From the NCBI GenBank assembly GCA_021785175.1, contig JAJYGH010000007.1:1-54579 (forward strand): DNA of 54,579 nt, written 5' to 3'. Within the stretch, counting starts at the first letter, position 1; each line of letters begins with the position of its first letter. The notes beneath the pieces are model-generated. The model saw only the letters and a list, made by a program, of their open reading frames with translations, was not told where the DNA came from and did not search any database. Origin of the DNA: Chloroflexota bacterium. Lineage in GTDB: Bacteria; Chloroflexota; Limnocylindria; Limnocylindrales; CSP1-4. Made by a program: the position numbers and the translations under genes. Shown piece after piece: positions 45,983-54,248 of this stretch.

Positions 45983-47620
45983 TCAGTCGAGCACGACACG
46001 CTCGTGCCAGTGCGGCACGTACGGGTTCAGCCCGAGCGCGCGCACCTTCGGCTCGAGCGCCTCCTGCGCCCCGGGGTCGCCGTGGACGATGAAGGTGCGG
46101 CGCGGACCGTCGGCGGAGGCGCCTTCGCGAGCGGCGCGGAACGCGCCGAGCCACGCGAGCAGTCCCGGCTCGTCCGCGTGTGCCGAGAACCCGCTGATCG
46201 ATCGGACGTGGCACCGGACGGGACGGGTCACCCCGTCGATCCGGACGGTCTTCGCGCCCGCCTGCAGGTGCGCCCCGAGCGTGCCCTCGCCCTGGTACCC
46301 GACGAACAGCAGGACCGCCCGTGGATCGCCGACGAGGTCGCGGAGATGCCCGAGGACTCGGCCGCCGGTCAGCATGCCGTTCGACGCCACGATCATGTAC
46401 GGCCTCCGCGACCGGGCGATCGCCTCGGACCGCTCGAGGTCGTTCGTCACGATCTGCCCCGGAAAGTCGAGCGGAGCGACGTGCCGGGCGAGCAGGGCAC
46501 GTGTGTCGTCGTCCCAGTAGTCGCTGAAGCGCCGGTAGATGTCGCTCGCGTGCGAGGCCATGGGGGAGTCGAGGTAGAGCGGCAGGAGCGGGATCCGGCC
46601 TGACTCGAGCAGCCGGTTGAGCTGCCACACGATCTCCTGGGTGCGTCCGATCGCGAAGGACGGGACGAGGAGGACGCCGTCGTGGTCAGCCACGAGTCGC
46701 ACGGCTTCGGCAAGGAGCCGGACGGCCTCGGCCTCGGGCTCGTGCTCGCGGCCGCCGTACGTCGACTCGACGAACACGTAGTCGGCGTCCGACACCGGCG
46801 TTGGGTCGCGCAGGATCGGGGTCCCGGTGGGCCCGAGGTCACCGGAGAACACGAGCGTGCGGGCGGGACGATCGGCCTCAGCGTCCACTGAGAGGCGGAT
46901 GATCGCGGATCCGAGGATGTGGCCGGCGTCGAGAAACGTGGCGGTGATGCCGAGCGCAATCGGGACGGGCTCGCCGTACTCGACACCGCGGAACTGCTCG
47001 AGCGCCGCGCGGGCCCGGTGCTGGTCGTACAGCGGCTCCTCGATTCCCGGGTCGACGTGCGCGGGGGCCGTCAGGATCGCGTGCTCGGGGTTCGGCCGAC
47101 CGTTCGGTGTGGTCGCCGGCGGAAGCGTCCCGCCGCCCGTGCTCGGGTGGGTGGAGGGCAGGCCGGCCTCGACGGCGCCGTCCGACGCGGTCTCGTCAGC
47201 CTCCGCGATCTCGATCTGCCGCTCGATCGCCTCCTCGCGCTCGCGCTCCTCCGCGACGGCCCGCTCCCGGTGATGTCGTGCCCATCGCGCCTCGCGCCGG
47301 GCCGCCTCCTCCTGGAGCTTGCCGGAATCGAGCAGGACGAGGCCCGCGAGCTCCACCGTGCCACGCGTCGCGTAGATCGGGCCGCGGAACCCCTCGGCGA
47401 CCACGTGCGGGATCAGGCCGCAGTGATCGAGGTGCGCGTGCGTCAGGACGATCGCGTCGAGCGACGCGGGATCGTACGCGAGCGGCACGCGGTTCCGGAC
47501 GGCCTCGTTCGGGCTGCCCTGGAACATGCCACAGTCCACGAGGATCCGGGCGCGCCCGGTCGTGAGCAGGAACTGCGAGCCCGTGACGGTGTTCGCGGCG
47601 CCGAGGAAGTGCACGTCCAT
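45983..47620 (-). CDS. metallo-beta-lactamase / beta-CASP hydrolase (RNase-like)
   Basis: A 545-aa enzyme. The N-terminal MBL fold shows MDVHFLGAANTVTGSQFLL, metal motif THAHLDHCG and later GHILGSA; the beta-CASP part has VFSGDLGPTG, VESTYGGREH and SGFSAHAD. These belong to the CPSF/YSH1-like bacterial group that processes RNA. An unusual ~110-residue insertion after the second strand (helical, then Thr/Pro-rich; ~110-215) replaces the usual short loop. ATG 47620 is the family start; the RBS is weak. It ends HERVVLD, a normal family end. Confidence 0.92.
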   Translation of the reverse strand: MDVHFLGAANTVTGSQFLLTTGRARILVDCGMFQGSPNEAVRNRVPLAYDPASLDAIVLTHAHLDHCGLIPHVVAEGFRGPIYATRGTVELAGLVLLDSGKLQEEAARREARWARHHRERAVAEEREREEAIERQIEIAEADETASDGAVEAGLPSTHPSTGGGTLPPATTPNGRPNPEHAILTAPAHVDPGIEEPLYDQHRARAALEQFRGVEYGEPVPIALGITATFLDAGHILGSAIIRLSVDAEADRPARTLVFSGDLGPTGTPILRDPTPVSDADYVFVESTYGGREHEPEAEAVRLLAEAVRLVADHDGVLLVPSFAIGRTQEIVWQLNRLLESGRIPLLPLYLDSPMASHASDIYRRFSDYWDDDTRALLARHVAPLDFPGQIVTNDLERSEAIARSRRPYMIVASNGMLTGGRVLGHLRDLVGDPRAVLLFVGYQGEGTLGAHLQAGAKTVRIDGVTRPVRCHVRSISGFSAHADEPGLLAWLGAFRAAREGASADGPRRTFIVHGDPGAQEALEPKVRALGLNPYVPHWHERVVLD

Positions 47621-47856
47621 GCGTGGATCGTGGCACTGCCGATGGCCGCGCGCTCGCCGTTGCCGCACGCCGTGCCGCGTCGGGCGCGGGCCCGGATGGC
47701 CGCGGCCGACGTGCGCTGAGGTGCCGCGCGGAGGAAGCGTGGCCGTCCGTCTTCGCACGTCGGCAGTGCCGTGTCCCTGCACGGCCGTTCCGCCGCGCGG
47801 TTCCCCGATGCTAGACTCGAGCGCCGGGGGAGGCCGGAGGAGGCTCGCGCCGAGCG
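47621..47856. promoter_or_regulatory. divergent promoter region of the sigma factor operon
   Basis: A 236-bp gap between divergent starts. TAGACT (47813-47818) matches the -10 seen before several riboswitches; there is no clear -35. GGAGGAGG-like runs near 47827-47840 precede GTG 47857. No aptamer. Confidence 0.5.
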
Positions 47857-48468
47857 GTGGAAGAGGTCGCGCAGCCCGTCGAGCGGCCCGCGGATCCGTC
47901 CCGCGAGCGCGACGTCCGCCTCGCGCGGCGCGCCCGCGAGGGCGATCTCGACGCCTTCAACCAGCTCGTCGAGATCCACCAGAATCACCTGCTCGCGCTC
48001 TCCACGCGGCTCACCGGAGACGTCGAGGCCGCGCACGATGCCGTGCAGGAGGCCTTCATCCGTGCCTACCGGAACCTCGGCGCCTTCCACGGCGATTCGT
48101 TCCGGGCGTGGCTGATCCGGATCGCGATCAACACGTCGACTGACATCCTGCGGGTTCGAAAGCGGCGACCGAGCGAGCCGTACCCCGAGCGCGAGGACGA
48201 GCCCTGGGAGCCCCGGGACACGGCGTCTCCGGATCCCGAGCGCGAGGCGATCCGAAGGGCGCAGTCCCGAGCGCTCTCGGCGGCGCTGGGCGAGCTGACC
48301 GATGACCAGCGCGCGGCGATCGTGCTGTACGACGTCGAGGGGTTCGACTACCCGGAGATCGCGCGGCTGACGGGGGTCTCGCTCGGGACGGTGAAGTCGA
48401 GGATCCACCGCGGGCGGCTCGCGCTGCGCGCCCTCCTCGAGGATTCGATGGAACTCTTCCGTGACTGA
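47857..48468 (+). CDS. ECF RNA polymerase sigma factor
   Basis: A 203-aa sigma-70 family ECF factor. Region 2 (AFNQLVEIHQNHLLALSTRL then DAVQEAFIRAYRNL) and region 4 (ALGELTDDQRAAIVLYDVEG then YPEIARLTGVSLGTVKSRIH) are complete, with a charged linker between. It recruits RNA polymerase to stress-type promoters. GTG 47857 is the assumed start. Its stop is next to the anti-sigma gene, forming a standard pair. Confidence 0.94.
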   Translation: MEEVAQPVERPADPSRERDVRLARRAREGDLDAFNQLVEIHQNHLLALSTRLTGDVEAAHDAVQEAFIRAYRNLGAFHGDSFRAWLIRIAINTSTDILRVRKRRPSEPYPEREDEPWEPRDTASPDPEREAIRRAQSRALSAALGELTDDQRAAIVLYDVEGFDYPEIARLTGVSLGTVKSRIHRGRLALRALLEDSMELFRD

Positions 48469-48484
48469 GGGCGTCAGGAGGACC

Positions 48485-49450
48485 GTGAACATCGACGAGG
48501 ACCGCCGTGACGCCACCGGCACGGGCGGCGGCAGCGAGGGACACGCCGCGCACGATGCCGAGCTGATCGCCCGCTTCGTCGGCGGCGATGCGACGGGCCG
48601 GGACGAGGCTCGCGCCCGCGACCTGGTCGCGAGCTGCCCCGAGTGCGCCGTGCTCGCCGCGGACCTCGTCGCCATCGCCCGTGCAACGGCCGACCTGCCC
48701 GAGGTCCCGCGGCATCGCGACTTCCGGATCACACCGCAGCAGGCCGCCGAGCTGCACCGGGCGGGTTTCCCGTCGCGGCTGCGGCGCGTCCTCTCCGGCG
48801 GATCGGACCGGCCATTCGTCCCCTGGCAGCGCCTGGCGGGCGCGACGGCGGCCATCGGGATCGTCATGGCGCTCGTGACGTCGCCCGTGGGCCTGGCCGC
48901 GCTCTCGCCCGGGCACGCGACCCTGAGCGCTCCCGGCGCCGCGCCGGCACTGACCTCGCAGGGCGGGACGGTCGGCGGCGCGCCCGAGCACGTGAGTGGT
49001 GCCGGTGCGAGCCCGGCCGCCGCGGCCGCCGCGAGGGCCGCTGCGAGCGCCGCCCCGGCCACCGTGTCCGTGGGGAGCAGTGGGCCGACCCCGTCCGGAG
49101 TGCCCGCTGCGTCCCCGGCGGGACCGCTCGCCCAGGCTCCGGTCGCCGGTAGCGCGACGAGCGGGCCGGTCGCGGCTGCCACCGAAGGCCCAGGGGCATC
49201 GATGGGCGCGGCCGGCGCCGGCTCCACGGGCACTGCGCCCGACACCTCGGGCACGTCGGCCGGCCCATCGGCGGGGGCCGTCGGCCCGGCATCCGCCGGG
49301 GCGCCCGAGGGTGGCCAGTTCGGCTCGTCCATCGCCCGTGCGCGAGGGCCCGGGTCACCGTTCGGGCCGTGGGAGGCGTGGCTTGTCGTCGCCGCAGCGG
49401 GAGGCGTCGGCTTCCTTGCGCTGCACCTCGCCGCGCGCCGCGCGGCATAG
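48485..49450 (+). CDS. membrane-anchored anti-sigma factor
   Basis: A 321-aa protein. The N-terminal part (AELIARFVGGDATGRDEARA; ASCPECAVLAADL) resembles an anti-sigma zinc-finger region, although the usual H-x3-C-x2-C is reduced to C-x2-C. One transmembrane helix follows (residues ~125-145), then a long Ala/Gly/Ser/Thr/Pro-rich extracytoplasmic part and a final hydrophobic stretch (WLVVAAAGGVGFLALHLAAR). GTG 48485 lies 3 nt after a perfect AGGAGG; GTG 48461, overlapping the sigma gene, is the alternative. It should hold the ECF factor until a signal arrives. Confidence 0.85.
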   Translation: MNIDEDRRDATGTGGGSEGHAAHDAELIARFVGGDATGRDEARARDLVASCPECAVLAADLVAIARATADLPEVPRHRDFRITPQQAAELHRAGFPSRLRRVLSGGSDRPFVPWQRLAGATAAIGIVMALVTSPVGLAALSPGHATLSAPGAAPALTSQGGTVGGAPEHVSGAGASPAAAAAARAAASAAPATVSVGSSGPTPSGVPAASPAGPLAQAPVAGSATSGPVAAATEGPGASMGAAGAGSTGTAPDTSGTSAGPSAGAVGPASAGAPEGGQFGSSIARARGPGSPFGPWEAWLVVAAAGGVGFLALHLAARRAA

Positions 49451-49716
49451 CCGGCCGCCCGCGCGCGCCGGTCCGGTGACCCCGCCCGGGTCGGGTCGAG
49501 TCGGGTCGCTCGCCGCCATCCCGCGACGCGCGCGATCGCGGGGGTCACTTGCGGCGCTCCGGCGCCGCCGGACCGCGGGCCGGCGCTGCGAACCTCGGAC
49601 GCCGCGGCGTCGCGCATACAATCGGGTGTGCCCGCGATCCGCAACTCCTCGATTCGCGCCCGCCAGCCGGCGCGCATCGAGCGATGCCCGACCACCCGCC
49701 GAAGCGCGAGGTCCCC
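49451..49716. other. intergenic region before polA
   Basis: A 266-bp GC-rich gap with short GGGTCG-type repeats (49490-49510). CATACAAT at 49616-49623 is a possible -10 with no clear -35. The RBS GAGG (49708-49711) precedes the polA start. No gene seen. Confidence 0.5.
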
Positions 49717-52700
49717 ATGGAGCGCCTGATGCTCCTCGACGCGAACGGCCTCATCTACCGGGGCTACTTCGCGCTGATCAACACGCCGCTCACGACGAGC
49801 CGGGGGCTCCTCGTCAACGCCGTCTTCGGGTTCTGGTCGATCGTGCTGCGCGGCTTCCAGGACGTGAAGCCCGACTATGTGATCTGCGCGTTCGATCTGT
49901 CCGGACCGACGTTCCGCCACGAGGCCTTCGCCGACTACAAGGCCACGCGGCAGAAGATGCCGGACGACCTGCGCGAGCAGTTCCCGCGAGTGCGCGAGCT
50001 CGTCGAGGCGTTCCGCATCCCGATCTACGAGATGCAGGGCTACGAGGCCGACGACGTCATCGGGACGCTGAGCCGGCAGGCCGAGACGCGCGACCTCGAG
50101 ACGACGATCGTCTCGGGCGATCTCGACATGCTCCAGCTGGTGACCGACCGGACGTGCGTGATGACGACGCGCGGCGGCGTCCAGATGACCGTCACGTACG
50201 ACCCGGCGACGGTCCGGGAGCGCTACGGGCTCGAGCCGGCCCAGATGATCGACTTCAAGGCGCTCAAGGGCGACACGACCGACAACATCCCCGGGATCCC
50301 GGGCGTCGGTGACAAGACCGCGTCGAAGCTGTTGCAGGACTTCGACACCCTGGAGGGCATCTACGAGCACCTCGCCCAGGTGAGGCCCGACTCGCTGCGT
50401 GCGAGGCTCGAGGGCCACCGCGAGCAGGTGCTGTCGTGGCGCGAGCTCGTCACGATCCACCGCGACCTTCCGATCGACCTGCAGCTCGATGCCGCCCGGA
50501 TGGGCCACTACGACCGCGACGAGGTCATGCGGCTGTTCCGGGAGTACGAGTTCCGGTCGCTCATCGAGCGGCTGCCGCCGCTGTCGGGGGAAGGGCCCCG
50601 GGAGCCGGGCGCGCTGCTGCGCGAGGCGGATGCGGGTGGGGCGGTGTCCGCGGCGATCGTGCCTGGCCGGGAGCTCGCGGCGGACCGGCGCGCACGGACG
50701 GGAGTGGGCGCACCTGCGGGACCGGGGGCAGTGGCGCCTTCAGGGGGGGAGAGGCCGCCGTCCGGCCTCCAGTTGACCCTGGACTTCGACGCGCTCACGC
50801 CATCCCGCGAGCGGGGAGGCGCGGAGTACGACGCGCAGGCCGCGTCGGCGATCGCCGAGGCGGAGGGAACGACCGGGATCGACGAACAGGGGGCCCGGGA
50901 TGCCGGCGAGCCTGCCGGCCGGGTCGACGGCGCACAGTCCGGGCGGCACGTCGCCGGGTCGCAGCCCGCCTCGCCCGCCATCGTCGTCGACCGCGTCGAC
51001 CCCGCATCCGCGCTCGCTGCCGCGCTGCGCGATCCGGCGCGAATCGAGCGACTCGAAACCGATCCCGCCTCGCTCCGGTCATGGCTCGCCGCGCAGCCGG
51101 AGCTCGCCGTCGGCCTCGTCCTCGACCGTCCGGAGCCCCGCCGCGGACGCCCACTCGCGATCGCCGTCGCGGGGGCCGACTGCCGCGTCGTGACCGCCGC
51201 AGAGGAGCTCGCGCCGGCCGTGCTGTCGGCCGTGGTGGAGTCGGGAAGGCCGGTCGTCGGGCACGAGGCCAAGCAGCTGCTCGTCGCCCGGATCGATGCC
51301 GTCGACCCGCACGCGGAGCGGTCGGCCTCCGACATTCCGCTTCCGCGGGTCGCGTTCGATACGCAGGTCGCGGCGTACATCCTGAACGCCACGCTCCGCA
51401 GCCAGCCGCTCGTCGACATCGCCTTCGAGCGCCTCGGCGTCCAGCTGCCGCCGCGGTCGGATCTCCAGCCGTGGCACGCTGCCGCGCTCGAGGCGCTCGC
51501 CGTCGCCGCCGTCCGCGGCCCGCTCCACGAGGCGCTCGAGGAGGAATCGCTCGACAGGCTGTACGACGAGATCGAGTTGCCGCTCATCCCGGTCCTGGCC
51601 GGCATCGAGGCGACCGGCGTCCGTATCGACGACCACGCGCTCGCCGGCCTGGGCCGGGAGTTCTCCGAGGAGATCGGCCGCCTCGAGCAGGAGATCTACC
51701 GGGACGTCGGGCACGAGTTCAACCTGGGCAGCCCGAAGCAGCTCGAGCAGATCCTCTTCCACGAGCTGAACCTGCCCAAGGGGAAGCGCACCAAGACCGG
51801 CTACTCGACGGACGCGGCGACGCTCGAGGGGCTGAAGGCGGCGCACCCCATGGTCGAGAAGCTGCTCGACTGGCGCGCGTACACGAAGCTCAAGAGCACG
51901 TACGTCGACGCGCTCCCTGGCCTGATCGACCCCGACACCCGCCGGCTGCACACGACGTTCCACCAGGCCGTCGCCGCGACCGGCCGCCTCAGCTCGTCGG
52001 ATCCGAACCTCCAGAACATCCCGATCCGGACGGAGCTCGGCCGGCGCATCCGGCGCGCGTTCGTCGCCGGCGACCCGTCACTGACGCTGCTCGCCGCCGA
52101 CTACAGCCAGATCGAGCTGCGCATCCTGGCCCACGTCTCAGGCGACGAGCACCTGCGCGAGGCGTTCGCGCGCGGCGAGGACATCCACCGGGCGACGGCG
52201 GCGCGGGTCCTGCACAAGGCGCCCGAGGACGTCAGGCCCTCGGAGCGGTCGATGGCGAAGATGGTGAACTTCGGGATCGCCTACGGGATGAGCGACTTCG
52301 GGCTCTCGAACCGGGCCGGCATCCCTCAACGGGAGGCGCGGGAGTTCATCACGACGTACTTCGCGACGTACAGCGGGATCAGTTACTACATGCTCCACAT
52401 CAAGGACGTCGCGCGCACCCAGGGGTACGTGACCACCCTGCTCGGGCGGCGCCGCTTCATCCCCGAGCTGCAGGAGCGCAACCCGAACCTGCGCGCGGCC
52501 GGGGAGCGCATGGCGATCAACATGCCGATCCAGGGCACGGCCGCCGACATCATCAAGCTCGCGATGATCCGGGTCGCCGAGCGGCTCCGCCGCGAGAGGT
52601 TTCGCGCCCGCATCCTCCTCCAGGTCCATGACGAGCTGCTGTTCGAGGTGCCCCGCGACGAGGTGGCGCGACTGGCGCCCGTCGTGCGCGAGACGATGGA

Positions 52701-52800
52701 GTCGGCGATGCCCCTCGACGTCCCGCTGACGGTCGACCTGAAGTCGGCCGACGACTGGGAGGCGATGACGCCACTCCCGGATGCCCCGCCCGGCGTCTGA
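49717..52800 (+). CDS. polA: DNA polymerase I
   Basis: A 1027-aa repair and Okazaki-fragment polymerase. The N-terminal 5'-nuclease (LMLLDANGLIYRGYFAL; GYEADDVIGTL; GIPGVGDKTASKLLQDF) is intact. A Pro/Gly/Ala-rich insert (~300-430) follows. The 3'-5' exonuclease fold is degenerate: the DxE motif region reads ELAVGLVLDRPEP, so proofreading is probably lost, as in Taq. The polymerase domain is intact: motif A AADYSQIELRILAH, motif B KMVNFGIAYGMSDFG, motif C QVHDELLFEVP. ATG 49717 has GAGG 5 nt upstream; ATG 49684 would add 11 residues. Confidence 0.97.
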   Translation: MERLMLLDANGLIYRGYFALINTPLTTSRGLLVNAVFGFWSIVLRGFQDVKPDYVICAFDLSGPTFRHEAFADYKATRQKMPDDLREQFPRVRELVEAFRIPIYEMQGYEADDVIGTLSRQAETRDLETTIVSGDLDMLQLVTDRTCVMTTRGGVQMTVTYDPATVRERYGLEPAQMIDFKALKGDTTDNIPGIPGVGDKTASKLLQDFDTLEGIYEHLAQVRPDSLRARLEGHREQVLSWRELVTIHRDLPIDLQLDAARMGHYDRDEVMRLFREYEFRSLIERLPPLSGEGPREPGALLREADAGGAVSAAIVPGRELAADRRARTGVGAPAGPGAVAPSGGERPPSGLQLTLDFDALTPSRERGGAEYDAQAASAIAEAEGTTGIDEQGARDAGEPAGRVDGAQSGRHVAGSQPASPAIVVDRVDPASALAAALRDPARIERLETDPASLRSWLAAQPELAVGLVLDRPEPRRGRPLAIAVAGADCRVVTAAEELAPAVLSAVVESGRPVVGHEAKQLLVARIDAVDPHAERSASDIPLPRVAFDTQVAAYILNATLRSQPLVDIAFERLGVQLPPRSDLQPWHAAALEALAVAAVRGPLHEALEEESLDRLYDEIELPLIPVLAGIEATGVRIDDHALAGLGREFSEEIGRLEQEIYRDVGHEFNLGSPKQLEQILFHELNLPKGKRTKTGYSTDAATLEGLKAAHPMVEKLLDWRAYTKLKSTYVDALPGLIDPDTRRLHTTFHQAVAATGRLSSSDPNLQNIPIRTELGRRIRRAFVAGDPSLTLLAADYSQIELRILAHVSGDEHLREAFARGEDIHRATAARVLHKAPEDVRPSERSMAKMVNFGIAYGMSDFGLSNRAGIPQREAREFITTYFATYSGISYYMLHIKDVARTQGYVTTLLGRRRFIPELQERNPNLRAAGERMAINMPIQGTAADIIKLAMIRVAERLRRERFRARILLQVHDELLFEVPRDEVARLAPVVRETMESAMPLDVPLTVDLKSADDWEAMTPLPDAPPGV

Positions 52801-52932
52801 TCGAGCAGCGCCGGCCGTTCGCTCCGGCTCGTCGCCGTGGGTGGGCGGGAGCACCGAGCGGCGGCAGGCGCCGGGGCAGGCACGGGCGCGAGTCGCCCGC
52901 GCCCCGGGACTCGTACGGGGCCGAGACAAAGG

Positions 52933-52972
52933 GAAACCGGCGCGCCTGAGGAGCGACGCGCCGGTTTCTTCT
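52933..52972 (+). terminator. intrinsic terminator after polA
   Basis: GAAACCGGCGCG (52933-52944) pairs perfectly with CGCGCCGGTTTC (52957-52968), 12 bp, loop of 12 nt, followed by TTCT. The A-rich 5' and T-rich 3' flanks let it act in both directions; it could also end the small minus-strand gene at 52990. Confidence 0.88.
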
Positions 52973-52989
52973 GAATGGGATGTTCGGGA

Positions 52990-53133
52990 TCAGGCGCGAT
53001 GCTGCGGGTGCCCGTCCTCTCCGGGGATGGCGGGCCACCAGGGCCGGCAGTCGCCGGGCTGCGAGTCCGCGCCGCACGTGATCGCCAGGATCCCCACGAC
53101 CGCGAGGAGCACGACGAACGCGAGCAGGTCCAT
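52990..53133 (-). CDS. small single-pass membrane protein, 47 aa
   Basis: ATG 53133 gives MDLLAFVVLLAVVGILAITC, a membrane helix ending in Cys, then a short polar tail with a second Cys and CRPWWPAIPGEDG. It might be a micro-lipoprotein-like or tail-exposed peptide. The RBS is not evident. Hydrophobic helix plus Trp/Pro motif and a terminator just behind it argue for a real gene, divergent from the LysR regulator. Confidence 0.55.
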   Translation of the reverse strand: MDLLAFVVLLAVVGILAITCGADSQPGDCRPWWPAIPGEDGHPQHRA

Positions 53134-53186
53134 GCCGCGGAGCGTACGGGGGCTGGTTGATGAGAGCAAATCGAAGTGCTTCAATA

Positions 53187-53209
53187 AATGATCATGGCGC
53201 CTGATCATT
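53187..53209. promoter_or_regulatory. inverted repeat over the LysR gene start (possible operator)
   Basis: AATGATCA (53187-53194) and TGATCATT (53202-53209) form an 8-bp palindrome with a 7-bp spacer that covers the start codon. A second small palindrome, GAAG-TG-CTTC, lies at 53173-53182. Autoregulation by the LysR protein is plausible. Confidence 0.6.
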
Positions 53210-54246
53210 GGCCGGACCTCGAGCTCCGGCATCTCCAGAGCTTCGCCGCGGTCGCCGAGACGGGGTCCTTCCACGAGGCGGCGGACCGGCTCGAGTACAC
53301 CCAGTCGGCCGTCAGCCAGCACGTGGCCGCGCTCGAGTCGATCGTGGGCGCGCGGCTCCTGGAACGATCGCGCGGTCGCCGGAGCGTCGAGGTGACCGAG
53401 GCCGGGCGGCTCCTGCTCCGCCACGCCGACGCGGTGCTGGCCCGCCTCAGTGCCGCGCGCGCGGATCTCCGCGCGTACGCGTCCGGCGAGGCCGGCGTGC
53501 TTCGCGTGGGCACGTACCAGAGCGTCGGCACGCACATCCTCCCCGCCGTGGTCGGGCCCTTCGCGGGCGCGTGGCCGGGCGTGGACGTGCAGCTCATCGA
53601 GGGATCGAGCGACTCGGGCATGCAGTCGTACGTCGAGTCCGGCGCGCTCGACCTGACGTTCGGCGTGCTGCCGCTCCCCGAGGGGCCCTTCGAGGGCATC
53701 GAGCTGCTGCGCGACCCGTACATGCTCGTCGTTCCCGCGTCCTCGCGGCTGGCGTCGCTCGGGGCGAACCCGCCGGCGCAGGCGTTCGCCGGCGAGTCGC
53801 TCATCGGGTTTCGCTCGTGCCGGAGCATGGACGCCGTCGAGGCGCAGCTGCGGCGGGACGGCTGCGAACCGCGGTTCGTGTTCCGGTCCGACGACAACGG
53901 GACTGTGCAGGCGCTGGTGAGCGCAGGGATCGGCTCGGCTCTCGTGCCGCTGCTCGCGGTGGACCCCTCGAGCCCGACCATCCGTGCGATCCGCACGGAC
54001 CTCCCGCCGCGCCGGATCGCGCTCATGTGGCACCGGGACCGCTACCGGTCTCCGGCGATGCAGGCGTTCATCGACATGGCGCTCGAGGTCGGGGCGCGGG
54101 TCCAGCACGAGATCGCGCCGGACCTCGCGCCCACGACCGCCGAGGCCGAGCTCGCCCCGCCGGACGGCGCGCCGCGCATCGCGCCGGAGCGTCCGGCCCG
54201 GGGAACGGCGCCCGGCAAGCCGGACGCGGCCCCCGCTACCCTCTGA
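53188..54246 (+). CDS. LysR-family transcriptional regulator
   Basis: A 352-aa regulator. Winged helix-turn-helix in residues ~10-70 (ELRHLQSFAAVAETGSFHEA; YTQSAVSQHVAALES), linker helix, then a periplasmic-binding-type effector domain (LRVGTYQSVGTHILPAVVGP; DLTFGVLPLPEGPFEG). The last ~45 residues are Pro/Ala-rich and beyond the family length. ATG 53188 or 53194 are both possible. Target and effector unknown; the divergent 47-aa gene is the usual type of target. The mutM gene begins 2 bp after its stop. Confidence 0.93.
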   Translation: MIMAPDHWPDLELRHLQSFAAVAETGSFHEAADRLEYTQSAVSQHVAALESIVGARLLERSRGRRSVEVTEAGRLLLRHADAVLARLSAARADLRAYASGEAGVLRVGTYQSVGTHILPAVVGPFAGAWPGVDVQLIEGSSDSGMQSYVESGALDLTFGVLPLPEGPFEGIELLRDPYMLVVPASSRLASLGANPPAQAFAGESLIGFRSCRSMDAVEAQLRRDGCEPRFVFRSDDNGTVQALVSAGIGSALVPLLAVDPSSPTIRAIRTDLPPRRIALMWHRDRYRSPAMQAFIDMALEVGARVQHEIAPDLAPTTAEAELAPPDGAPRIAPERPARGTAPGKPDAAPATL

Positions 54247-54248
54247 CG

